From Glutinoglossum americanum (taxonomy: Eukaryota > Ascomycota > Geoglossomycetes > Geoglossales > Geoglossaceae): DNA of 64,000 nt. The notes beneath the pieces were generated by a model. That model worked only from the letters and a program-made list of their open reading frames with translations, made no database searches and was not told the DNA's origin. The first letter of the stretch is position 1, and each line of letters begins with the position of its first letter. This document shows, piece by piece, positions 23,017 to 34,425 of this stretch. The position numbers were made by a program, and so were the translations under genes. The DNA lies in the NCBI GenBank assembly GCA_020080175.1, contig JAGHQL010000056.1:1-64000 (forward strand), in the 5' to 3' direction.

Positions 23017-26000
23017 ATGGGGAGGAAGAACAAGAAGAAGGTCAACAGTCGAATGCCCGTTTCTCAGGGTCGAGAGGGTGTACGGGGTCAATCCTCTTCT
23101 CCAGGAGACAGCGCGACAGTTTGTCACTCTTTCGATCACTTGCATTGTTCTTGTGCCAGAGGCTTCGTCTGACCTCTTGCATACACAGATTCTCGAAATA
23201 TCCTCGGATAGCCCAGAAGGTATCGTCGATGTGGACAAGACAGATGAGCAAACACCAGGGAAGTTAGACGACAACATGTCGGGCTCTCTATCGCGTGTTG
23301 ACGACGGTGCGTTGAACCACTGTACAATAATCATCACGTTAAGCGTCTTTGCTGATTCGTATCGTTGTTGTGTAGCGAGCCCTGAACAAACCAACAGCAA
23401 TACAGCTGACGAAGGAACGAAAGAGAGGGGGAAACCAGAGGAAACGACAACTGCCACGGATTCAAATAATACAGATAAACCCTCCAACGAATCTACAACT
23501 ACTCCCACCATCGCTATAGAGAACACCGAGGAAGAGAATGAGGCCGATAGTAGGGTGATCGAGCTCGTAGCGAATCCTGAAACTGCTTCCGTTAAAGAAA
23601 ATGAGGGCTCTCAAGAGGCTGCACCGGCAGAAGCGTCTAAAGGCGATGCTAATGCTCTCCAGGATGGAAACCCTGCTACGGAAGGGTCTCCTAAAGAGGG
23701 AGAAGACGGAACCGTAGAAAGTAATGTTTCTACAGAAGTAGCTATCTCTGAAGAGGCTTCGGGAGGAGAGGAAGTTAAAGCTGAAGCCTCCGCTATCACA
23801 GCCGAAACTAATTCTATAAAAGATTCTATTTCTAATGAAGATACATCTGCCTCCGGGGAAGCTGCTACTATCAATGCTGAAGAAATCACTCCCGCAGATT
23901 CCCAAGATGCGTCTGTCGCAGAGGGTGTTATCCCTACCGAAGACACTGCTCTTAACGAGCAAACTACTACTTCCGATAATGCTCCTAGTGAGGAACCTGG
24001 TGCTTTCGAGAGCACTACCCTATTAGAAGAGGTTTCTGTCATCAGTGAATCTTCTACTACCCAGGACGTTTCTACGGTCGACAACTCAGCTATCAAGGAG
24101 GTTGCACCGGTCAATGGTGAAGCGTTACCCGACGGAGACGCCAATGCGGCGGAGAATACCGAAACAAGAGAGGATGGTACTCCCGAAGGGCCATCTGGAG
24201 AGGCCCCTACTATTGAAGATGAGGCAACCGAGGGCCAAAAAGGAACCAAGAACGAACCTACAACACCAAATGAAGCTGGCGTTCGTGAGAATAAGCCATA
24301 TATCACCGAACACACCGAAATAGAAGCGAGTTTGGACGAAGTAGATCCTGTGGTTCCAAAATCGGAGGTTGGATCACCCACACGAGAACCGACCGTATTG
24401 GTCCCTGAACTTGAAGAAGTGGAGCCAGAGCTACATGGGACGGACGATCATCTGCCGAGTTCGATCGCAGAGGTAGAGGCTGTCTTAGATGAAGTTACTC
24501 CCGATTTTAATGCGGAGAATGAGGAAGATAACAATCCAGCCAATGTGGAATCGACAGGTGGCCAGGTCGAGAGTACAGACGATGCAGGATCAAACCTGGA
24601 AGAAACAACCGGCAGTGATATAACGGTCCCAACCACTGAAGGAGGTAGCGTATGTGGCGATTCCACAGCCAGTGAAGGCACAGCAGCGACTGAGGATTCA
24701 ACTGCCGATGATGCCAACGCAGACAAACTTACTATTTGCGGGGAGGAAGTCACTACCACTGAAGGAACTTCCGCTGAAGCTACGTCTGATGTTGAGAAGC
24801 CTGCAATTGTCGAGGACCCCCAAGTTGTCGGCGAAATCTCTATCGTCAAGGAAATACTTGTCGATGAGGGCGCTCCTACGCTAGGTGAAGAGCAAAATAC
24901 TGGAAAGAGTGCTATCGAAGAATCATCTGAAAAATCTCCAGTCGAAGAGGCTAGTCCTATTAGAGAGACTGCCGTTATCGAAGATACTCCCGCCGAGCCT
25001 CCCGCCGAGCCTCCTGCTACCGCCGAGAGCCCACCTGTCGCGGACAAAAGTCCCGCCGGGGAAGATACCGTTCTAGAAACATCTACTGTCGAACCAGACA
25101 CTGTTCCTGGAGTAGAGGATTCCTCTACCGAAACAAAAGCCCTTCCATCCACAGAGGAAACCCCCTCCTCTGATCTACAGGCCTCTCTACCCGAAGGAGC
25201 CCTTGCAGTCGAACCGGAAGCTTCCTCACCCAAGCTAGAGTCTCCTGCTGAAGTATCCCCTGTCTCCGAGCCAGCGCCTCCCATCGAAGAACCTGCTGTA
25301 GTCAAAGAGGAAGAGCCTCCTGTCGTCGAACCAGCGCCTCCTATCGAAAACCTTCCTATCGTCGAGCAAGCACCCTCCACCGAAGAAAACCTTCCTGTCG
25401 TCGAACAAGCACCACCCACCGAGGAAACTCCTCCTATCGTCGAACAAGCACCATCCACCGAAGAACCTACTATAGTCAAAGCGGAGGAACCTCCTACCGA
25501 AGAACCTACTATAGTNNNNNNNNNNAAGAACCTACTATAGTCAAAGCGGAGGAACCTCCTACCGAAGAACCTACTATAGTTAAAGCGGAAGAGCCTCCTA
25601 CCGAAGAACCTACTATAGTCAAAGCGGAGGAACCTCCTACCGAAGAACCTACTATAGTCAAAGCGGAAGAACCTCCTACCGAAGAACCCCCTGTCGCCGA
25701 ACGGGCACCCCCTGCCGAAGAACCTCCTGTCGCCGAACAAGCACCTCCTACCGAAGAACCTCTTGTCGCCGAACAAGCACCTACCGAAGAACCTCCTGTC
25801 GCCGAACAAGCACCTCCTACCGAAGAATCTCCTGTCGTCGAACTAGCACCTGCTGGAGAACCTGCTGTAGCCAAAGCGGAAGAACCCCCTGCTGCCGAAC
25901 CAGCACTCCCTATTGAGGAACCCGCTATAGTCAAACCGGAAGAGCCTTCTGTGGTCGAACCAGTTCCTTCTACCAAAGAACCTTCTATCGAAGAATCTCC

Positions 26001-27195
26001 TGCCGCTGAGCTAGCTCTTCCGGCGGCCGAGCAAGCTCCTGTCGCTGAGCCCGAAGTAACCCCCGCAGAGGGAAACCCCGTTGAACGAGGGGTTCCTCCT
26101 GCTGAAGTTGAAACTCCTCTTAAATCATCACCTCCTCCACCCGAGGGGGTTCTTGCCACCCATCCGGGGGCCTTCACCGACGAACCAGAAATCCCCCCAG
26201 CCGAAAGAGCAATGGCTTCCGCTGAAGCTGATGTCACTGTTGAAGATGGCCCATCCGGGGAAACCGCCCGTGGGGTCGCAGCTGGAGATCCACCCGCATC
26301 CCCAACATCTAGGAGGAGAAAGCTCCACTGGTCGACAGAGAATAAAGATGAAAATCTATTAGAGCACATAATACGACCTCATCGAGCGAGGAGAGAAAGC
26401 GATGCCAGTGTCTTCACCGTCAAGGCTGGCAAAAGCATGACTGATACTAAACACCACCATCGGAGAAGAGAGAGTGGTGCCAGTGGCCACAGCAAAGTTG
26501 ACCGTGACTCCTTGAAGAAGAAGTCGAGAACCCCTGAGGAGGAAGAAGAACGAAAGAAGCGCAAAGAAGCGAAGCAAGCAATGTCTCCGGAAGAACGAGA
26601 GGAGCGACGAAAACGCAAAGAGGCGAAGAGGTCTCTGAAAGAGCCCGATCAGTTTTCGGTCGGGAGTCACGGCGGCGATAAAGACGGTCCAGACAAACCC
26701 CGACACCGCCATGAGCGCCGCGAGAGTACCTCTTTGTCCAAACAACCCACTAGGCCAAAGCTTCTCGGTATATTTCATGCTGAATCCGACTTTAAAGCTC
26801 CTATGCTTTGGATCAACACGGGCACTACCGCAGTCAAGGAAGCAAGACCCTCATCTCACCCGTCATCGCCAAAATCGCCAAAATCACACCGCCATTCTCA
26901 CCGTAGTACCGATAAGGAAGCTCACCGATCGAGGCGCGAGGAACGCAAGCGCGAGACGGAGGCGCAAGGCGCGCAAGACGGGGAGCAGGAGGAGAAACGA
27001 TCACCCCGTGTAGGCCAGGAAGCCGACGAGGCCCCTCACCGGTCTGGCCACCACAAACATGGAGCCAGAGAACACCACCGGGAGCACCACCGGTCATCGA
27101 AGCGTGGGAAGGACCGCATCAACGATGGAGACAGCCCTATGACGGTGTTCCGAAAAGTGATGACGCGGGAGTTGAAGAACCTCTTTATAAAGTAA
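23017..27195 (+). CDS. Large low-complexity acidic/basic protein, unknown function
   Basis: No family recognised. A short basic start (MGRKNKKKVNSRMPV) at 23017 is probably spliced to the main body, which is clear from about 23380 after an intron ending TTGTGTAG. The first ~850 residues are an acidic, Glu/Thr/Ala/Pro-rich disordered chain with loose repeats, including a 13-residue repeat (KAEEPPTEEPTIV) encoded by a 39-bp minisatellite. From ~26310 the composition flips to strongly basic: RRRKLHW, repeated RRES motifs, a Glu/Lys/Arg block (EEERKKRKEAKQ), Ser-Pro-Lys and His-rich stretches, ending VFRKVMTRELKNLFIK. The run of 10 N at 25516-25525 breaks the frame in the assembly (see findings). 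The 5' introns are not resolved. Confidence 0.65.
25460..25680 (+). repeat. 39-bp coding minisatellite with assembly gap
   Basis: Unit starts GAAGAACCTACTATAGTC and encodes 13 residues. One full and one partial unit precede the N run at 25516-25525; four units follow (25525-25563, 25564-25602, 25603-25641, 25642-25680). Units differ by a few silent or near-silent changes. A second, less regular repeat encoding EEPPVAEQAPPT follows to about 25850. Confidence 0.9.
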
Positions 27196-29009
27196 AATAT
27201 TGGTGGCTATTCGCCATAGTCCACGACAGACCCTTATCATATACTCAGGCGTGTTGTACGTATGTTTGTGACTTAGTCTTGAATGTTAGGGAGATCGGTG
27301 AGCGAACCCAAAAGAGGAAAAAAAATTTTTAACCATTGACAGGAATGTTTTATTTATATTATTATACATATGTTTTTTCTCATTACTTGAATCGACGTTC
27401 TGTATAATTTCCAGCGGTTCGATTCTCTGTATAGTCACCTCTTCTGCTGTACTTGCCTCCCCCCATTCTCTGTATGTAGTGTCGAACACGGATAACTCAT
27501 GTCTGTACTTACACAAAAGAGCACAAACTCTATTTCCACCACCACGAATCCACAAGTCCTGATCATTCCAACTTCTCTGAAAGCAAGTAAGCAAGCAGGC
27601 AAACAAGCAGGCAAGCAAGCAAGCAACCTGCTCCCCTTTGGTCCAAAATTCCTTCCCCCGGTTTGCTCCATCGCCCTCCGGGACATGGCGTTCCAGCGCC
27701 AACAGAATCCCTTTCTTTCCCTTTGCGACTTCGGAATCCCTCGCAACCTGTACCCCAACTCCGCATTGCATGGCGCACGCGCGAGAGAGCAGCATACAAG
27801 AATCAGGGCATCGAAAACAGTGAGCAAATCCCGGCTCCCGTGGGAATAGTTGATGCGTACGTCGCTTACCTCTCCGACCCTGTCAACAAGCAAAAAAGAA
27901 AAAATTGCCGCAAGCTCTCCCCATTGCTGCTGCTCCGATTCCCATCCTTCCTACTCTCACCTTCACACCCGACTTGACAGACCGAGCGACGACACGAATC
28001 GCCCCAACAGCCTCGTTCCGCAAATCCCCCTAGAGGACCCCAATAAAACTCAACGATGGGACAAGCCGGCGTCCCCCGCGCCAGTCAGAACCCTCCTCTC
28101 GCGCGTCAGAGGGCTGAACGGCGAGGAAGAGGGAAAGAAATTGCCCCGGATCTAGCCCTTGCCCCAAAGCACCAGCACCCGTCCTTCCCGCACGTTCCAT
28201 CATCCGGGGTATGTACGGAGGATACTCGGTCCCCATCTCTGGAGTCGCGAGCTATTTCCCCGGGTATTTGTGTCTGGCTCATTTGCTCCTAAATCAGCAC
28301 GGCCTTTCCTGGCTTCGTGTCCCTATCCAAGGGCGCATGCGCATTGCGATGGGGTAATGTAGAAAAGGCGCCGTCCGGCCGCTCCGGCTTTCTTCGTCGT
28401 CAGGGTGTATCTTTGGGGCATCGGGATTTAAAACCTCTTTTTTTTTCAAGTCTTGAGGCTTCACGACGCGCATCTCAGCGACTTGTCTGGTTTTCTAGTG
28501 CCTGGGTTGATTCGTGCGGATGCGCGCTTCTTGAACACATTGTCCTATGCAATGCATCGCTTTTTCGAAATAGTCGGATAACGTCTGTTATCGCCGAACA
28601 GATAAGGTCCCAGATTTTGGCGGGATTGCTGGTCTCCTGAGATTTCTTTGAGCCTCACGCACAATTTGTGAGGGCCAGTGTGAGTGGGCCCCGCCCAAGG
28701 CGATTTTTTGGTGGAAGCGTTTTATCATGACTCATGAAGTTCCGCACAGCCTCGACAGGGTGCGCGTCTCCAACCAAAGACACAAAGCGTTCTCGAGGCA
28801 AAAATTTCGTCCTTTGTTCTCGCAGCTCGCCGCAAGCATACGACATTGAAGTACGAAAGTGACCGGGAACCAAAAAAGGCCACAAACATGCATCGTCAAG
28901 CGAACATAAAGCTTTGAAGAAACGAAGAGGGAGGAGACCACATAACACCTTACCCTATATCGGATACCCCGAACAGCTAAAAGAACTACAAGGAGAGGTC
29001 ATACCCACC
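27196..29009. other. Long intergenic region with AAGC-type microsatellite
   Basis: No gene recognised. A degenerate GCAA/GCAG tetranucleotide tract lies at about 27581-27631. Frames covering it are poly-Cys/Leu/Ala shadows. The right end is the leader of the kinase gene and holds a 9-codon upstream reading frame at 28888-28917 (MHRQANIKL then stop). Confidence 0.5.
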
Positions 29010-30651
29010 ATGCCTCACCCTACCACCCCGTCTAGTGGTGAAGCAATGGGACGGTCATACTCAGGTGAAGGGAAGAATATCCAAAGGACCATGACTGGGC
29101 TCAGAACCCCCGAGCAGCCATTCACAGAGATGCCGCTATCCAGCACGTTAAAGCCGCCGCGCTCCTCTGTGAAGGCAGAGATCCGGTTCCCTATAGATGT
29201 TGTGCCAACGCCTCCTCAGTCTCCTACTCTATCATCGCCGTGGAAGCCTCCACTGTATCGAGCTGGCCGAGAGGTCCAGAGTCCGCCCGTAACGCCTGAG
29301 AGTCGCAGATACTCAAATGCTCCTACCATTTCCGGTCGACGCGGAAAGATAGACGGTGATTCTTGGGAAGAATTCGCAGACAGGCTAGCAGATGAGCTGT
29401 CGGTTGGTGGTTATAACAATACTGCGAATACGGGAAACGAGAAGGTAATAATATATTGCCATTACAATCAAGCCTATGGAAGATCCAAACCGTGGGGCCA
29501 CCGAACGCTGATTTCCAGAATAGGAAAGCCCAACCGAGAAGAGCCAATCACCAACAGAAAGTGCTCTAACCGGAAAGGCTCCTCCAGTAGCAATGCCCAA
29601 GAGCCCTCGGGATTACGATGGCACATTCAACCTGATTGTGGGGGACGAGGACCACTACGAAGAATATGGACGAGGGGCATGGAGTATCGTTTACCGTGCC
29701 GAACATATTCCCAACAACCGAACCCATGGTGTTAGTGGTGGCACAAAGATGATAGTAGCCGTGAAGGCCCCGATTTGGCCAGGATCGTCGCCGATCCTTG
29801 AACACGAAGCGCTCATCCTCACATACCTGCAGCCCAAGGCACCATCTACCCAGGGTCAAGGGGAAATCTTCCGACACATTGTTTCATTCCTTGGGTATCA
29901 CGAACCCACCAAATCGCTCGTGCTAGAGTCTGTCCCCCTGACGCTCGCAGGTTACAGCGGAGCCAGAGGGGCAGAGGCCAAGAAAAACTTCTCCCACAAG
30001 ACGATGCGTGATCCCGTGGTGGGGATGCAGACCTGGCTATACATCGTGCGAGATCTCGTCGCAGGGTTAGAGTTCTTACACAAAAGGGGTGTCGTGCATG
30101 GAGACATCAAACCCATGAATATCCTCATGCGGCCGCGCGCCACCACCAGCGGAACCGGCAACACCCCCAACGAAAACACCCCCCTCCCAGGAGGAGACGC
30201 CTCGCAGGACCTCTACACCCCGGTCTTCTGCGACTTCTCCTCCGGCCGACTCGCCCACCCCTCCATCCCCCCCACCGAACCCTCCGCCCTAACCGACCGC
30301 TTCGCCCCCCCCGAACTCCTCGACCACCGCAAACCAGGCATCACGACCTTCGCCTCAGACACCTACTCCCTGGGCGTGGCGCTCCTGTCCCCGGTCCTAG
30401 GCGCCGACGTCTACGCGGCCGCCGCGAACCAGATGCAGGCGCTGCATTGGGCGAAAGAAGGGAGGCCGCTGGATTTCGCGAGGAATACGGAGGGCGGGCT
30501 GAGGGTTGGGAGGGGGGGCGTGGTGGATAGAGTCGTGAGCGGGGCGACGAGGAAGGAGAGGGGGGAGAGGTGGAGCGCCACGGAGTGGATGGAGGTCGTG
30601 AGGAGTATTTTCGCGGAAAGGGCGCAAACACCCTCGTCGGCCACGAAATGA
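29010..30651 (+). CDS. Protein kinase-like protein with atypical catalytic motifs
   Basis: A 520-aa protein from exons 29010-29444 and 29524-30651. The N-terminal ~190 residues are disordered (TPPQSP, SPPVTPES). The kinase domain begins near GRGAWSIVYRAE (glycine loop); IVAVKAP carries the ATP-anchoring Lys; the catalytic loop reads VVHGDIKPMNIL, so the usual HRD is HGD; the metal motif is CDFSSGR instead of DFG; the activation segment ends DRFAPPELL; and FASDTYSLGVALL is subdomain IX. Catalytic Asp, Lys and Asn are present, so weak or altered activity is possible. Similar uncharacterised kinases occur in ascomycetes. The start at MPHPTTP has an ACC context. The last third has extreme strand skew. 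Confidence 0.82.
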
Positions 30652-31376
30652 GGAATCACATCTAGATCCCCCTCCCCCCCTTTTTCCCCTCCTCCCCTTA
30701 CCTTCCCTCTCATATGTTCTCCCTCTTTTTTTTTTTTCCACACTTGTAACCTTAGACACACCCCACCAATAGACAGAGATTTCCCCCCCACACACAAAAC
30801 CTGGGTTATACATGCATACATGCTTAACACTTGACTATAAGGATGGAAACGGGGGAGGGGGGGTGGGGGGCCGCTGGGGTGTTGTGGGCGTGGGGTGGGA
30901 TCCCCCCACTCAAATAATTATTGGGGGCCTAGGGAACGTCCCGGTTAGAAGGAATCCAGATACGAAAATAAGAATGTCCGCAGCCTTTTTTTTTTTTTCG
31001 TATAGGAAATGTTCTTAAACCCGCTATACCCAACATCCCGTGAGTAGGCCCGATGGGGAGAGCCTGACATTCGATAAAAGAGCGAAACCGCGGTGCGCTG
31101 GTGGAAATAAAAAATTTTTTTTTCTTTTGGTGCCCCGAGTAAATTAAAAAAGAGACAAAGTTTTCATAGGCATTCAAGTAATTTTTTAAATCTTAGCTCT
31201 TTATTTACCATTTCCAAACACTAGGTATAGTATATAGACATTAACACATTAAAGTTCGCCCCCCTCTGTATTTTGTTTTGTCATAAGTATTCGTGGGGAA
31301 AAAAAAAACGCCGGTACCAATGCTGCTATGCTCGTATATATGAATGAAAACTCCCGGAAGATCAAACCCTCAATTT
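30652..31376. other. Low-complexity convergent intergenic region
   Basis: Pyrimidine-rich (30660-30740) then G-rich (30840-30900), with poly-T near 30727 and 30986 and poly-A/T elsewhere. It lies between convergent genes and should be mostly 3' untranslated sequence. No gene seen. Confidence 0.5.
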
Positions 31377-33151
31377 TCATATGTTAATGGTCTCGTATCC
31401 ACTCTTCTGCCTAATCCGCGGGCCCCATGCCCACAATACCCACGGCACGGGTAGTAGAACAAGGGACAGGAAACCTAGAAGGCTTGTCGCCCATGCGGTG
31501 CCCAGGTGGTTATACACTGTGAAAAGTTAGACGTCGGGTTCCCTCTCGAGTTATTACGGGGACTTACTAGGAATGGTGAAGAGGGGAAAGGCGGCGCCAA
31601 AGACATAGCGAGCCATGCCATTCGCTGCGAGGGCAGAAGCGGCAGTGGGGGCGGAATAGGTGTCGATCATGTACATTGCCGCTGAAGTCTGTGGAAGGGG
31701 TCTTGTAAGCTCCTATGCATTGGTTTCAGGGGGGTATAGGCGAGGGAACCTACAAAGATACAGAGGTTGCCCCACGCAAATGGGATAGCTGCCGCGACTG
31801 GGCTGGCCCAGTGAATGTCTGATCTTGCTGTCCATGCGAACCAAAATAAGGAGATCGGCAACCCCGCACTCCCAACCATAGCAGGGTACAACCGGTATTC
31901 CGGCCTGATGATACCATCCCCGCCAATTTCCATATCCTTCCTCACCAACTTTTGATAAATCTTCAAGTCCGCTATCACCACCGTCACGACGGCAAGCATA
32001 CATCCGGTGCCGATCGCGAGGAAAGTCAACCCGACCTGCGCGCCGTCAAACCCGTACACGCGCTGGAACACGAGCGGAAATGCTGCGAAGAACGCAAAGA
32101 GCACGCCAAATGCGAAGGAGACGTAAAGGCTGAAGAAGAAAACGATGGGTTCGGTGACCAGCATGTGGAGGGGTCTGGATAGCGTCGCGGTGAGGAACTT
32201 ATTGGCACGGGCGAGAGGGGAAGGTTTGTTGCCCTTAGAGGGTAGTGGCTGGCCAATGCGTTGGGCGTGGCGTCGGAGAATAATTTTTTTGTAGGTTTCG
32301 GAGGACATAAGGGCTAGGAGGTAGGAGAAGCCGGCGAAGAAGAGAATGGTCCAATGCGTCCAGCGCCAGCCTCTCTGCGCAGCGAAGCCGCCAATTACGG
32401 GGCCTGGGGGTATATGTTGGTTAGCTTGACGTGCTTGACAGCAAATCGGTGATAGAAGCTTGATGTTTAAGGGAGCTTGAGATGGCCACCTACCCAATGA
32501 TGGCCCAGCGAATGGCGCCAACAGAAACAAACTCGTAGCAACCCCCCTATCCTGCACAGCCCATAAATCCGCAATCGTGCCCGCTCCCACGGCCAGCACC
32601 GGACTCCCAAAGACCCCTGCCAACACCCTAAACGCCAGCACTCCACCCCATTCCCTCGACGTCCCTCCGCAAATCACAAACACCACAAACACCGGCATCG
32701 ACACTAAGTAAACGACCTTTCTACCGTAAGTCTCGCTCAGTGGCGCCGCAATTATGGGACCGAACGCGAGGCCGAGCGTGAATAGGGAGAGGCCTAGGAG
32801 CGCGACAGTGGTAGAGATGTGGAACTCGTGTTGGAGGGATGGGATACCGGGGGTGTAGACGGAGGAGGAGAAGGAGATGGTAAAGCCATAGAGGGCAGGG
32901 ACGAGGATGTGGTGAATGCGTTTTGAGAGAGGCCAGTTGTAGGGGTTTAAAGGCGTGGTGTGCCAGTCGAGTGGTGAGGGGGTGGTGATAGAGGATGAGG
33001 AAGAGGAATCGCTCGATGGGAGGATCTTTTCGATGTCGGCGGAAAGCTGGGAATCTGTAGATGCGGCATTTTGAGGTCGCTGCTGATGAACGGGAAGGGG
33101 AACCGCGATGTTGGCTTCAAGTTCCTTCTCCATATTAGTTCCCAACGGCAT
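31377..33151 (-). CDS. MFS transporter, DHA1-type (drug/polyamine:H+ antiporter family)
   Basis: A 522-aa, 12-helix plasma-membrane transporter from four exons (32494-33151, 31754-32403, 31568-31688, 31377-31516), phases consistent. After a Ser-rich N-terminus comes the DHA1 signature PLNPYNWPLSKR, then TM1 with VYTPGIPSLQ, FGPIIAAPLSETYGRKVVY (motif A) and AGVFGSPVLAVGAGTIAD. The second intron-flanked half has VIGGFAAQRGWRWTHW (motif C-like region), the long central loop and EPIVFFFSLYVSFAFG, and the C-terminus TSAAMYMIDTY...MYNHLGTAWATSLLGF. The substrate is not predictable. Two start codons are possible (MPLGTNM or the Met five codons later). The frame extends further upstream but without an ATG. 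Confidence 0.9.
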
Positions 33152-34425
33152 CGACAGCACGATCAATCGATATAAGTTACGCACTCTTTCTTTCTCTTTT
33201 CTCACGTCCTCTCCTTAGGCCACCCGCTCTTATATCCCATAGCCATACTCTGTCTACGCATAACTAATCACTCGAGTGCCACCTCGGTGTCCCAAGGACT
33301 AATAGCAATACGACCAGTCAAAAACGTCATCGAAAGCGAAAGACCATTTCGATCTCGTAACCGTACCATGCCGCTTTCCCGTTCTCTTGCATCAAATGAA
33401 TTCATGTGCGCGAGTAATGAAGAGAGCTAGAGGAGTGCCAAAAGAGAGCCGAAAGAAAACCAAAAGGGAAGTTGAGAAATCCATCGATTAGTTGCTCCGC
33501 ACTTGTCGGAACAAGCCAACCGAGGCCCATCCTGACGATTTCCCCCAAACTATTGGATGAACGCCCGGGTCAGTGATACCAAATATGTATCGGCCCGCGG
33601 CTGTGGCGTCGAGTGGCTTATTAATGTCTAGAAGTATGCGAAGTACTCCATAGTTCGTGTAGTGAGTAGTGACTGTACTACGTCGGAACAAGTGCCTGTT
33701 TCTGAGTCGGGACCCACAAAGTAGGTTGTTGGAACGAATGGTTGGTGAGGATTCCCTGTGAAAGAACTCTATTTCAAAGCGCAATGCAATGACCCGTAGA
33801 CGGCTACACGGCAATAAACTAGCAGCTTGACACCTCGAAGATTCGATGTGTACACTCCTGCATGAGGCTTTGTATCGCTTCAGGAGTGGATGCTTATGGT
33901 CTTGTCTCATAGCATGGCTAGCAGGCTATTGATTTGTTCGACTCTCTCTTTTTCGTTTTCGGAGGCTATGTATATTCTCTTGCAGCCCACCCCACATGAT
34001 CTAGTTACCCCTGATCGAAGAACTTGTCCCCAATCTGTTCTGTTACAAGTCGAGCCCAAAGAGCCGTGGAACCCTCCTGTGTCTAGATGGTGGTGGTAGT
34101 AGCGGTATTTGCCGTAAAGGAAATAAAAACTAGGATATCCTAACGCTATTTGAACAATGAATATGTCACGCGAACATCGCAGTGGATTTGGGCTGTTATT
34201 GCCCATGTCATCGCCCCAAGACCTCGGCGTAGACAACAAAAGGCCGAGAGAGCGATGACGAGGAGTGATTATAGCTCCATGTATTTGTCGGTTTTTGTAG
34301 AAATGACATAAGAAACCGCCCTGCAACGGGTAGGAATAATACGCGATCTCCATGGTAAGAAAAAAAAATTCCCGAGAAAAACTGGCGGTTTATACGCCCC
34401 GGAACTGGAGGAGCTTTGTCAGCCA
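33152..34425. other. Intergenic region, no gene recognised
   Basis: Holds the MFS promoter on the left and the chitin synthase 3' flank on the right. A 140-codon minus-strand frame at 33488-33910 has no signature and unusual composition and is not supported as a gene. Confidence 0.45.

Noticed and set aside
22648-23526. Minus-strand frame of 292 codons overlapping the start of the low-complexity gene
   Set aside because: No recognisable domain, and it overlaps the better supported plus-strand gene; residue composition looks random.
24448-25809. Long minus-strand frame of 453 codons across the minisatellite
   Set aside because: It is the antisense of the acidic repeat protein; repeats with few stop-forming codons keep both strands open.
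27418-27433. B-box-like GGTTCGATTCTC that could mark a second tRNA
   Set aside because: No A box at a suitable distance and no acceptor or T-stem pairing on either strand.
27286-27795. Cys/Leu/Ala-rich minus-strand frame looking like a small secreted protein
   Set aside because: The CLLACLL pattern is simply the translation of the GCAA/GCAG microsatellite; no splice or domain support.
29593-29735. Overlap of two frames in the kinase gene as a possible frameshift
   Set aside because: A normal intron (29445-29523) ending AATAG joins the two frames in phase, so no frameshift is needed.
33488-33910. 140-codon minus-strand frame between the MFS and chitin synthase genes
   Set aside because: No motif, Arg/Ser-rich random composition, no plausible introns extending it.
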